Positions 1-7,890 of a DNA stretch of 64,000 nt are shown piece after piece. Origin of the DNA: SP197 sp965242595 (GTDB taxonomy: Bacteria > Pseudomonadota > Alphaproteobacteria > SP197); the NCBI GenBank assembly GCA_965242595.1, contig OZ251464.1, positions 682,001-746,000 of the forward strand, given 5' to 3'. The notes beneath the pieces were generated by a model. It made no database searches, was not told the origin of the DNA, and saw only the letters and a program-made list of their open reading frames with translations. Numbering within the stretch: position 1 is the first letter of the stretch; each line of letters begins with the position of its first letter. The position numbers and the translations under genes were made by a program.

Positions 1-2
1 AG

Positions 3-1220
3 GACGATGCCAATTGTGGCCCCATGGAGGCGGGATTTACCAGTGACTTGGTGCGGCTTCTCGCGCCGCTCGACCCTCAGACATATGCCACCGAACGCGA
101 ACGCTTGGTTGAAGGCGCACGAGAGCGCATTTGTGCGACGGCGAAAAGGCCACCTTCACCGAAGAAACTCGAAACGGAGATTGCGAGAACCTTCCGGAGC
201 AGGAGAAGCGGAATGGACACCCTACCACCGCGTCTCGTCGATGCTCTCGATCTCGACACGGCGGACTATCAGGACCGGGGATGGAGCCGCCCTCCCGCCG
301 CTCGCGAGGTGGTCTACGCCCGCGATACGAAAGCTTCTGTCGGCATCTCCGCCCGCCGGCGCGGTTCCGGCTCCAGGCCCAAGCTGCCCACGGTCGCCCG
401 ATTCCTCCTCGCCGGTCGTCCTCGCCCTCGCGTCGAGGACACAGTGAGGATCGGAGAGCTCATGCGCCTCGCTGCATTTTCACAGTTCGGGTGGTGGTGC
501 GACAGCACAACAGGCCGCAGGATCCCGAAAGCGCCACGGGAGATTTCGGGGCGCGACACCGACGGCAACTGGCTGAAGGATCCTGGGCACGCCCATGCGT
601 TCTGGCTTCCGGAAGATGCGGATTCGGATGGCCTGATCGATCATATATCGGTGTTCATCGCAAATGGTATCGATGATACCGTCCGCGCCAAGCTCAATCG
701 CATTACCCGCCTCTGGCTCCCACCGAAACACCGGGCGGAAGGCGCAGATGTAGAAGACGCGAGCGCGATGGAATGGCGACTCGCCCTGGAAGGCTTCGGC
801 CAGCCCACAGACTTTTCCGAGGGTGCGCGCATATTCGGTGCGTCGGCAAAGTGGCGAAGCGTGACGCCTTTTCTGTCTTCCGGCCACCTCAAGACGATCC
901 GTTACAAAGCCACTGATCGGGAACGGCGTATCTTGGCATATGCCGACGAGGTCCGTCGTCTGATCAGACGACGTGGAGTAGATGCCCGGCTCGGCTTCAA
1001 TGCTGCTGACGTCTTGGTGACGGAAACGGAGGAAACATCCTCTGGCGGATCCGGACGTCGGACTATTCATTTTCACCGTTTCCGTTCGCGTGGCCGGGAG
1101 GAACAACCGGACACGTCTGGCGCTTTCCTCAACATCGTTTTTCCAAAATTGGTCGAGGGACCACTTGCCCTCGGATATGGGAGTCATTTCGGCCTTGGGC
1201 TGTTCATCGCTGTTGATTGA
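3..1220 (+). CDS. csb2: Type I-G (I-U) CRISPR protein Csb2, Cas5/Cas6-like, 5' end outside window
   Basis: This is the C-terminal part of Csb2, the fused Cas5-Cas6-like subunit of type I-G (formerly I-U) CRISPR effectors, which in this subtype is thought to process crRNA and cap the complex. The frame is open to the left edge, and the residues before the first Met (DDANCGP) still fit the family, so the true start lies outside. Family signatures are the aspartate-rich segment HAFWLPEDADSDGLIDH, the segment DRGWSRPP, and the C-terminal glycine-rich segment GPLALGYGSHFGLGLF. The gene ends at TGA 1218-1220. No cas gene and no repeat array follows it in the window, so partners must lie to the left, or the locus is partial. 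The family call rests on motif recall, not on an alignment. Confidence 0.85.
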   Translation, partial: DDANCGPMEAGFTSDLVRLLAPLDPQTYATERERLVEGARERICATAKRPPSPKKLETEIARTFRSRRSGMDTLPPRLVDALDLDTADYQDRGWSRPPAAREVVYARDTKASVGISARRRGSGSRPKLPTVARFLLAGRPRPRVEDTVRIGELMRLAAFSQFGWWCDSTTGRRIPKAPREISGRDTDGNWLKDPGHAHAFWLPEDADSDGLIDHISVFIANGIDDTVRAKLNRITRLWLPPKHRAEGADVEDASAMEWRLALEGFGQPTDFSEGARIFGASAKWRSVTPFLSSGHLKTIRYKATDRERRILAYADEVRRLIRRRGVDARLGFNAADVLVTETEETSSGGSGRRTIHFHRFRSRGREEQPDTSGAFLNIVFPKLVEGPLALGYGSHFGLGLFIAVD

Positions 1221-1418
1221 TCTCAAGTTTCGAATTCATCCGCGAGTAAATGGGGCGCCAACTGTCAAACGAGCGGGCATACCTCATCATTTACAGCCAT
1301 GTCTCGGTCATGTGCAGGATGATATTGAGCACTCGCAGTTTCGATATAACTTCATTGACATTCTGTACTGAAAAGTTTGCATTGACAATGACCATGTAAA
1401 CTGCAAGCATCTCACTAG

Positions 1419-1829
1419 TCACCTGGAACCGAAGTAAGATTCATTATAGCGGTTTCGATGACGCGATTGGCGGATGTCGAAGCAGTATTCGCCAAGAACG
1501 ACGCTGGGGACGACCGGCCGCTCGGCCGAACGAAAAGGAGCCTCGATCACCACATGACCCTCCGCCCATGCAGACAAGGCATTGGTGTCGAGGATCACGC
1601 CGAGGACGTGACGGTGCTCGTCCGCGAGATCGGACAGCGCGCCGAAGCCGGCCATCCAGGGAGGTCGCCCGTTTCCGGCCTGGTTCTCGGCCCGGTTCCC
1701 GCCTGCGTGGCGTCGGAGCTGTTCCTCAATCGCTTCGGTGAAGAAACGCCGCAAGGTGACGCCATGGGCAGCGGCAAACGCCCTGGCCTGCCGGAACATG
1801 GCGTCGGGGAGATCGACGGTCGTTTTCAT
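1419..1829 (-). pseudogene. vapB-vapC antitoxin-toxin remnant, fused and truncated
   Basis: Residues 1-76 are a VapB-type antitoxin (MKTTVDLPDAMFRQARAF, then FGALSDLADEHRHVLG). They run without a stop into the start of a VapC PIN-domain toxin (VILDTNALSAWAEG, D81 being the first PIN aspartate). VapB and VapC are normally separate, overlapping genes, so the junction near residue 78 looks like a deletion of the vapB end and the vapC start codon. VapC then breaks off after GEYCFDIRQSRHRNRY, about 55 residues in, and lacks the later acidic residues needed for RNase activity. The remaining ORF is a 136-residue chimera that may keep antitoxin DNA binding but not toxin activity. It lies next to the CRISPR gene, in accessory DNA. 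Confidence 0.75.
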
Positions 1830-1838
1830 CGAGCCATA

Positions 1839-1851
1839 GTCCCGTAGGGAC
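1839..1851. promoter_or_regulatory. 13-bp palindrome upstream of the vapB remnant
   Basis: GTCCCGTAGGGAC is a perfect palindrome ending 10 bases before the vapB ATG. Reading the minus strand, a TTGACG hexamer (1864-1859) lies upstream, so the palindrome sits where an autoregulatory VapB operator would be expected. The operator role is inferred from position and symmetry only. Confidence 0.45.
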
Positions 1852-2386
1852 GGTATATCGTCAAACCGTTTCGCTGGGTGCGTCCTCGCCGCTGTCTGGT
1901 GAATCCATCCTATCGCCGCTCAGAAGGTTTCCACCGATGCTTCCGGTGACAAAGGCGGCGGCGTTCCGAATGGAGTCGCGGGCGAGATGAGCGCAGCGAC
2001 GGTTGGGACTTACGCTGACGCAACTCGCCATCCCGACGCAGCCCTGTGACGTCTGGTAGGGTAGCGAGCGCAAGCCCCATCCGGGCAAGGCCACGCTGAT
2101 GGAGCGGCTGGGCCTGAGCCCGCGCCGGGTGGAGAAGGAAGCGAGGGCGGCCCGCAGGGCGGTCTCCCAACCCAAGCACAAGCGTAATCGGTCTGCGGGC
2201 AGGCGAGAGCCAGCTTGACGGGAGTTCGCAACACAGAAAACCCCGGGCGCATACCGAGAGGCAGAGGCGGGTCCGGGGCGCACGAAGGCAGCATGGTGGT
2301 TCGCGCGGCACGCGTCAAGGCATGCGTCAAGGGCTTCTCCCGCGCGAGCGAGGTTCTCGATAAGCTCGAGGCATCGCTCCCGCTCC
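1852..2386. other. Gene-poor stretch, no supported feature
   Basis: Open frames exist on both strands (for example 1861-2283 minus and a 39-codon plus-strand frame near 2100), but none shows a recognisable domain, a convincing ribosome binding site or family-like composition. Together with the neighbouring vapBC remnant it is probably eroded accessory DNA. I see no RNA gene, CRISPR repeat or insertion-sequence end here. Confidence 0.5.
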
Positions 2387-4009
2387 TCAGGGCGGGGCGT
2401 CGCTTCGCACCGGCGCCCGCCCCAGAATCACATCGGCCGCCTTCTCGGCGATGGCCAGCGTGGCGGCGTTGAGGTTGGCCGAAGGTATGGTGGGCATGAT
2501 CGAGGCGTCCACCACCCGCAGCCCTTCCAGCCCGTGCACCTGCAGCCGGTCCGAAACCACGGCCATCCGGTCCGTCGCCGGCCCCATGCGGCACGATCCC
2601 ATGGGGTGATAGGCGGTGCCGCATCTGGCGGCGATGGCGGCCAGCCATTCGGAGTCGCTCTGACAGGCGATGCCGGGGTAAAGCTCGAAGTCGTAATAGG
2701 GGGCCAGCGGCGGCGCACGCATGATCGCCCGCGCCAGCCGCAGCCCCGCCAGCAGCACGCGGCGGTCGTTCTCCGCCACCAGATAGTTGGGCTGAATTTC
2801 GGGTGGGCAGCGGGGATCGCGCGAACGGGCGCGGACATGGCCGCTGCTTTCGGGCCGATGCTGCCAGACGCCGGCCGTCATCCCTGGCAGCCGGTCCAGC
2901 CCCATCTTGCCCGCCGGGTCGTAGCTGCCGGGACTGAAAACGATCTGGACGTCGTCGTTTTCCACCGCCGGGCGCGAGCGCCAGGAGAGATAGACCAGCG
3001 ACGGCGGCAGCGTCAGCACGCCCTTTCTGGCCACGGCATAGCGGAGGATTTCCGCCACCAGCGGCAGGCCGCGACTGCGCCGGTTCAGCGTCGGCGCGCC
3101 CTTCACCCTGGCGACCACCGGCGCATAACAGTGATCGCGCAGGTTCTCGCCGACGCCGGCCAGCGGGTGGACGACGGCCACACCGATGGCGGCCAGATGC
3201 TGCGGCGGCCCCACGCCGGAACGGTGCAGCAGCTGCGGCGAGTTGAAGGCGCCGGCCGCCAGGATCACCTCGCGCCTGGCGAAGGTCTCGTGGCGAACGC
3301 CGCCCCGCAGCCAGACCGCGCCCACCGCCCGCCTGCCTTCGAACCGCAGCCTCTCCACCAGCGCCCCGGTCACCGCCTTCACCCGCCCGGTGGCCCGCGC
3401 CGGACGCAGCCAGGCCACCGCCGGGCTGATGCGCCGTCCCTTCCATACCGCCCGCTGGGCGATGGCCACGCCGCTCTGGCTGGCGCCGTTGTAGTCCGGG
3501 TTGCGGGGGATGCCCAGAAAGGCCGCGCCGGCGATGAAGGCATCCACCAGCGGGTTCGGCCAGTCGCTGTCGGTCACCTTCAGCGGCCCTTCGCGCCCGC
3601 GCCAGGCGTCGTCGCCGGGGCCGATGCGGCATTCCAGCCGCTTGAAATAGGGCAGCAGGTCGGCATGGCTCCAGCCGCGGTTGCCGCGCTCTTCCCACCG
3701 GTCGAAATCGGCCGCCTGGCCGCGGTTGACGATATGGCCGTTGATGGCGCCCGACCCGCCCAGGGTTTTGCCGCGCGGCTGGGGGATGCGCCGCCCGCCG
3801 GTCCAGGGGCCGGCCTCGGCGCTGTAGAGCCAGTTCACCCCGGGATCCACCGCGGTCCTCATGAAGCCGGCCGGGATATGGATGAAGGGGTTGCGGTCCG
3901 GCGGTCCGGCTTCCAGCACGCAGACCGTACCCGCCTCGGCCAGGCGGCGCGCCAGCACGCAACCGGCGCTGCCGGCCCCGACGATGACATAATCGAAGCT
4001 CTCGCCCAC
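2387..4009 (-). CDS. GMC-family FAD-dependent oxidoreductase (choline/alcohol dehydrogenase-like)
   Basis: A glucose-methanol-choline family flavoenzyme of 540 residues, the usual family length; members oxidise alcohols or choline-like substrates with FAD. The N terminus carries the dinucleotide-binding segment FDYVIVGAGSAGCVLARRL. The C-terminal catalytic region has YHPMGSCRMG (His about 468) and NLNAATLAIAEK (Asn about 514), the expected His/Asn pair. I chose the GTG at 4009-4007 because GGAGGG precedes it by four bases and the protein then begins just before the FAD fold. An in-frame ATG at 4096 would add 29 low-complexity residues. It is divergent from tusA. The substrate cannot be assigned: related annotations include choline dehydrogenase and PEG dehydrogenase. 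Confidence 0.9.
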   Translation of the reverse strand: MGESFDYVIVGAGSAGCVLARRLAEAGTVCVLEAGPPDRNPFIHIPAGFMRTAVDPGVNWLYSAEAGPWTGGRRIPQPRGKTLGGSGAINGHIVNRGQAADFDRWEERGNRGWSHADLLPYFKRLECRIGPGDDAWRGREGPLKVTDSDWPNPLVDAFIAGAAFLGIPRNPDYNGASQSGVAIAQRAVWKGRRISPAVAWLRPARATGRVKAVTGALVERLRFEGRRAVGAVWLRGGVRHETFARREVILAAGAFNSPQLLHRSGVGPPQHLAAIGVAVVHPLAGVGENLRDHCYAPVVARVKGAPTLNRRSRGLPLVAEILRYAVARKGVLTLPPSLVYLSWRSRPAVENDDVQIVFSPGSYDPAGKMGLDRLPGMTAGVWQHRPESSGHVRARSRDPRCPPEIQPNYLVAENDRRVLLAGLRLARAIMRAPPLAPYYDFELYPGIACQSDSEWLAAIAARCGTAYHPMGSCRMGPATDRMAVVSDRLQVHGLEGLRVVDASIMPTIPSANLNAATLAIAEKAADVILGRAPVRSDAPP

Positions 4010-4121
4010 GCCGCCCTCCGCTGCGCATGGCGAGGGTGGCGCTTTCACCGCCGCGGCGCAATCGCCCCGCCCGGAGTCGTCGTCCCTGGAAGCCACCCCG
4101 CTTGCGGACTACACTGGCGCC

Positions 4122-4379
4122 ATGGACGCTACGGATGCCCCGGACGCTATGGACGCCGTGGACGAGATCCTCGATGTCACCGGCCTTTCCTGCCCGCTGC
4201 CGGTGCTGAAGGCCAGGAAACGGCTGAAGGCGATGCAGCGCGGCCAGGTGCTTGCCGTACGCGCCAGCGACCCCGGCGCCGTGGCGGATTTCAAGGCCTT
4301 CGCCCGTCTCTCCGGCCATGCGCTGCTGGCCCATGGCCAGGAGGATGGCGTCTTCACCTTCCGCCTGCGGCGCGCCTGA
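4122..4379 (+). CDS. tusA: TusA-family sulfurtransferase / sulfur carrier
   Basis: An 85-residue TusA-like protein. The family hands persulfide sulfur from cysteine desulfurase or rhodanese donors to acceptors such as tRNA thiolation or sulfur-oxidation enzymes. The invariant active-site motif is seen as LSCPLPVLKARKRL near residues 23-36, with the sulfur-carrying cysteine in CPxP. A second ATG at 4149 would remove an Asp-rich repetitive N-terminal tail (encoded by short GACGC-type repeats) and may be the real start. It lies between the divergent GMC gene and the convergent sulfate-activation operon. The sulfur theme is shared, but an operon link is impossible because the strands differ. Confidence 0.9.
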   Translation: MDATDAPDAMDAVDEILDVTGLSCPLPVLKARKRLKAMQRGQVLAVRASDPGAVADFKAFARLSGHALLAHGQEDGVFTFRLRRA

Positions 4380-4406
4380 TCCCCCGGCCGGCCTGGCGGG
4401 CGCGGC

Positions 4407-6299
4407 TTAGAGATAGCCGCCCTGTTCCAGATAGCGGATCACCCGGTCGGCCAGTTCTTCCACGCCCTGTTCGCCCGCCTTCAGCACGATCTCCGGATTC
4501 TCGGGCGGCTCATAGCCGGAATCGATCCCCGTGAAGTTGCGGATCTCGCCGGCCCGCGCCTTGCGGTAGAGGCCCTTGGGGTCGCGCCGCTCGCACAGCG
4601 CCAGCGGCGTATCGACGAACACCTCGACGAACTCGCCCTCTTCCACCAGGCCGCGCGCCAGCCGCCGTTCGTCGCGGAAGGGCGAGATCAGCGAGACCAG
4701 GACGATCAGCCCGGCATCGACGAACAGCCGCGCCACCTCGGCGATGCGGCGCACATTTTCCACCCGGTCGCCGTCGGTGAAGCCCAGATCCCGATTCAGC
4801 CCATGGCGGATGTTGTCGCCGTCCAGCAGATAGCTGTGACGGCCCAGCGCCGCCAGCTTGCTTTCCACCCGCGCCGCGGCGGTGGATTTGCCCGCCCCGG
4901 AAAGGCCGGTGAACCACAACATGCAGGGCCGCTGGCCTTTCTGGCGGGCGCGCCTTTGCTTGTCGAGTTCGGCCTCGTGCCAGCCGAGATTGGCGGCGCG
5001 CGGCAGCGGCGCCGAGATCATGCCGGCCCCGACCGTGGCATGGGCGTTGCGATCGATCAGGATGAAGGCGCCGGTCTCCCGCAGCACGGAATAGGAATCG
5101 AAGGCGATGGGCCGGTCGAGGGCCAGGTTGCAAAGGCCGATTTCGTTCAGCCGCAGCGTGCGGGCGGCGTTGTGCTCCAGGCTGTCGACATCGATGCGGT
5201 GGCGCAGGGCGGTGATCTGGGCGGTGACGGTGGCGGCGCCGGCCTTCAGCAGATATTGCCGCTGCGGCAGCAACGGCTCGTCGGCCAGCCACAGCAGCCG
5301 GGCGGCGAACTGGTCGCTGCTGTGGGGGGGCGTGCCATCGTCGCCCGCCAGCAGGTCGCCACGCCCGATGTCGATCTCCTCGCCCAGCGTCAACGTCACC
5401 GACTGGCCGGCGACGGCCACGTCGAGATCGCCGCCGCCAGGGGCGACGATGCGGCGGATGGCGGCCCCGCGCCCGCCCGGCCAGACGCGGATGCGCTCGC
5501 CCGCCCGCACGCTGCCGGCGGCCACGCTGCCGGCATAGCCGCGGAAATCGGGGCCGGGGCGGTTCACCCACTGCACCGCCATGCGGAAAGGCGCGGCCGC
5601 CGCATCTGCCGCTGCCGGGGCTTCGTCCAGCGCCTGCAGCAGGGTGGGGCCGCGATACCACGGCATGTGCGGGCTGGACCGGAACAGATTGGCCCCGGTC
5701 AGCGCCGAAACCGGGATGGCGCGCACAGAATCGATGGCAAGCCCGGCCGCAAAGCGGCGGTAATCGGCGGCGATGGCCTCGAACACCGCCTCTTCCCAGC
5801 CCGCCAGGTCCATCTTGTTGACCGCCAGCACCACCCGATCCAGGCCCAGCAGGGCGAGGATGTGGCTGTGGCGGCGGGTCTGGGTCAGGATGCCCTTGCG
5901 GGCATCCACCAGCACCACCGCCAGGTCGGCGCGCGAGGCTCCGGTCGCCATGTTGCGGGTGTATTGCTCGTGGCCGGGCGCGTCGGCGACGATGAAACGC
6001 CGCCTGGCGGTGGAAAAGAAGCGATAGGCGACATCGATGGTGATGCCCTGCTCGCGCTCGGCCTGGAGGCCGTCCACCAGCAGCGCCAGATCAGTGGCAT
6101 CGCCCTGGGTGCCGTGCTGACGGCTGGCGGCCGCCACCGCCGCCAGCTGATCGTCGGGAATGGCGCCGCTGTCGTGCAGCAGGCGCCCGATCAGCGTCGA
6201 TTTGCCGTCGTCCACGCTGCCGCAGACGATGAGGCAGAGCGTGTCCTTCGTTTCCTCGCCCGCCAGCCAGGCGCGCGCGGCAGCGTCGCGGGCGGCCAT
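4407..6299 (-). CDS. cysN: Bifunctional sulfate adenylyltransferase subunit 1 / APS kinase (CysN-CysC fusion)
   Basis: A 630-residue fusion that makes APS from sulfate and ATP together with CysD, then phosphorylates APS to PAPS. The N-terminal half is the CysN GTPase, with P-loop GSVDDGKST at 27-35, the GITIDVAYR switch segment, DAPGHEQYTRNM and NKMDL. The C-terminal half is APS kinase, with P-loop GLSGAGKST near 465-473, the DGDNIRHGLN segment and LISPFRDER. The ATG at 6299-6297 overlaps the cysD stop as TGATG, which indicates translational coupling. The long open frame upstream to 6707 is only read-through opposite cysD. This is the rhizobial NodQ-like arrangement. Confidence 0.96.
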   Translation of the reverse strand: MAARDAAARAWLAGEETKDTLCLIVCGSVDDGKSTLIGRLLHDSGAIPDDQLAAVAAASRQHGTQGDATDLALLVDGLQAEREQGITIDVAYRFFSTARRRFIVADAPGHEQYTRNMATGASRADLAVVLVDARKGILTQTRRHSHILALLGLDRVVLAVNKMDLAGWEEAVFEAIAADYRRFAAGLAIDSVRAIPVSALTGANLFRSSPHMPWYRGPTLLQALDEAPAAADAAAAPFRMAVQWVNRPGPDFRGYAGSVAAGSVRAGERIRVWPGGRGAAIRRIVAPGGGDLDVAVAGQSVTLTLGEEIDIGRGDLLAGDDGTPPHSSDQFAARLLWLADEPLLPQRQYLLKAGAATVTAQITALRHRIDVDSLEHNAARTLRLNEIGLCNLALDRPIAFDSYSVLRETGAFILIDRNAHATVGAGMISAPLPRAANLGWHEAELDKQRRARQKGQRPCMLWFTGLSGAGKSTAAARVESKLAALGRHSYLLDGDNIRHGLNRDLGFTDGDRVENVRRIAEVARLFVDAGLIVLVSLISPFRDERRLARGLVEEGEFVEVFVDTPLALCERRDPKGLYRKARAGEIRNFTGIDSGYEPPENPEIVLKAGEQGVEELADRVIRYLEQGGYL

Positions 6300-7207
6300 C
6301 AGAAATAGCCCTCCCGCTTCTTGTGTTCCATCGCCCCCGCCCGGTCGTGGTCGATGGCCCGGCCCTGCCGTTCGGAGACGCTGGCGGTCAGCGTTTCGCC
6401 GATGACGGCGGGCACATCCCTCGCCTGCGACGCCACGGCGCCGGTCAGCGGCCAGCAACCCAGGGTGCGGAAGCGCACCATGCGCAGGGCGGGCGTCTCG
6501 CCGGGGGCGAGCTCCATGCGCTCGTCCACCCGCGCCAGCAGCAGGCCATCGCGCTCCACCACCGGGCGCGGGGCGGCGAAATACAGCGGGACCACCGCGA
6601 TCGCCTCGCGATGGATGTAGTGCCAGATATCGAGTTCGGTCCAGTTGGAGAGCGGGAAGACGCGCATCGATTCGCCCTGGCCGATGCGGGCGTTGTAAAG
6701 CCGCCACAGCTCCGGGCGCTGCTGGCGCGGATCCCAGCGATGGCTGGCATCGCGGAAGGAGAACACCCGTTCCTTAGCCCGCGAGGCCTCTTCGTCGCGC
6801 CTGGCCCCGCCGAAGGCGGCGTCGAAGCCGAAACGATCCAGGGCCTGGAGCAGGGCCTGGGTTTTCATGACGTCCGTATAGAAGGCCGAGCCGTGGCTGA
6901 AGGGGCCGATGCCCTGCGCCTGGCCCTCGCGGTTGGTGTGGACCAGCAGCTCCATGCCGCTCTCCGCCGCCACCCGGTCGCGAAATTCATACATCTGCGG
7001 GAACTTCCAGCCGGTATCGATATGCAGCAGCGGGAAGGGCGGCGGGGCCGGGTGGAAGGCCTTCTGCGCCAGATGCAGCATGACCGACGAGTCCTTGCCG
7101 ACCGAATAGAGCATCGCCGGGCGGCGGCATTCGCACACCACCTCGCGCATGATGTGGATCGATTCCGCCTCGAGTCGGCGCAGATGGGAAAGGCGAGATG
7201 GGGCCAT
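6299..7207 (-). CDS. cysD: Sulfate adenylyltransferase subunit 2
   Basis: The catalytic ATP-sulfurylase subunit, 302 residues, of the PP-loop ATPase family. It makes APS with CysN in the cytoplasm. The PP-loop is MLYSVGKDSSVM near 32-43. Other family segments are HIDTGWKFPQMYEFRD, FGGARRDEEASRAKER and FPLSNWTELDIWHYI. The C terminus KREGYF is typical. I preferred the ATG at 7207, where the family-like sequence SHLRRLEAESIHIMRE begins; an upstream ATG at 7246 would add 13 residues, and neither has a clear ribosome binding site. First gene of the two-gene operon with cysNC. Confidence 0.95.
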   Translation of the reverse strand: MAPSRLSHLRRLEAESIHIMREVVCECRRPAMLYSVGKDSSVMLHLAQKAFHPAPPPFPLLHIDTGWKFPQMYEFRDRVAAESGMELLVHTNREGQAQGIGPFSHGSAFYTDVMKTQALLQALDRFGFDAAFGGARRDEEASRAKERVFSFRDASHRWDPRQQRPELWRLYNARIGQGESMRVFPLSNWTELDIWHYIHREAIAVVPLYFAAPRPVVERDGLLLARVDERMELAPGETPALRMVRFRTLGCWPLTGAVASQARDVPAVIGETLTASVSERQGRAIDHDRAGAMEHKKREGYF

Positions 7208-7300
7208 GGCGAGCGGATGGAAGCGGGGCCGCCGCCCTATCGCCATCGGGCGGCGATGTCCAGCGGCGGGGGCCGGCCAGGGGCGGTGGCAGAGGAGCCT

Positions 7301-7558
7301 TCAGGGAAGCGGGGGAGCATCCCTGCGGTCAATGCTTTTTTGCCGCCGCCCCGAATCGCCCACGTCCGGTGAGCCCTTGCCGCCCTGCGCGCGGCGCCAG
7401 CGCTCCACGATGTGAGGGACGACCTCGCTCGCCGGGCGCATGCGCGCGAACCGCTCGTCCCCGATCTCGCTGCTGTCCGGGTCGGCAGCGATACCGGCCC
7501 GGATGCGCGCGTCCTCCTCAGCGGTCGGCAAGACGATCCGTCGCTCGTTCTTGGGCAT
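7301..7558 (-). pseudogene. BrnA-type antitoxin remnant without its DNA-binding domain
   Basis: The first 60 residues (MPKNERRIVLPTAEEDARI and ERFARMRPASEVVPHIV) match the N-terminal toxin-facing half of BrnA antitoxins. Intact BrnA proteins then carry a ribbon-helix-helix segment of the kind VSIRLDPDVL...GWQTRIN. Here the sequence after residue 60 is unrelated (Gly, Ser and Arg rich), and no ribbon-helix-helix segment is found in the other frames down to the cysD start. I therefore read it as a truncated antitoxin gene. It follows the brnT remnant and overlaps its end, which is the usual toxin-first order for brnTA. Confidence 0.65.
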
Positions 7559-7685
7559 AGCGTCCAGCCTCTCTCCGGCTTGCCTTGCGCAGGCTCACAA
7601 TCCGGGCGCACTTATCGTCGGGTTCGGCGAGGACCACGGCAATCCCCCATGAGCCCAACGCCCGTGAAGCCAAGGCAACGAGTCG
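7551..7685 (-). pseudogene. BrnT-type toxin, C-terminal fragment
   Basis: About 45 residues resemble the C terminus of BrnT ribonuclease toxins: an IAVVLAEPDD strand followed by ARIVSLRKASRREAGRYAQ, the family's usual xRIISxRKAxxRExxxY ending. No BrnT N terminus of the usual type is found upstream in any frame, so only the tail survives. The fragment overlaps the start of the brnA remnant, as in intact modules. The in-frame ATG at 7730 belongs to unrelated sequence. The call rests on a short motif match. Confidence 0.55.
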
Positions 7686-7865
7686 GGCCCGATCATGCAG
7701 CCGTCGGCATCCTGGTCGATCTTCACCCATGCCGCCACCCGCGCGAAGGCGCTCATGGCGAGAAGAGGGGGGCGAAAAAGAGGGGCGCGCCGAAACGCGC
7801 CCCAGTCAGGGAGGACACACCATGAGCGGGACGGCCAAAGCCTGGCCGCCCGCGTCTGCAACGGG

Positions 7866-7890
7866 CGAGCGGGTCATGAACACCCGCTCG
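7866..7890. repeat. Perfect inverted repeat spanning the nrdJ stop codon
   Basis: CGAGCGGGT (7866-7874) pairs with ACCCGCTCG (7882-7890) around a 7-base loop, and the nrdJ TGA (7876-7874) lies at the arm-loop border. No T-run follows on the nrdJ strand, so it is not a standard intrinsic terminator. It could stabilise the mRNA 3' end. Confidence 0.5.

Noticed and set aside
1221..1418. CRISPR array after csb2
   Set aside because: I looked for regularly spaced repeats and found none; this DNA is non-repetitive.
1861..2283. Minus-strand ORF of 140 codons in the gene-poor stretch
   Set aside because: No family resemblance and no ribosome binding site. I prefer to call the stretch empty.
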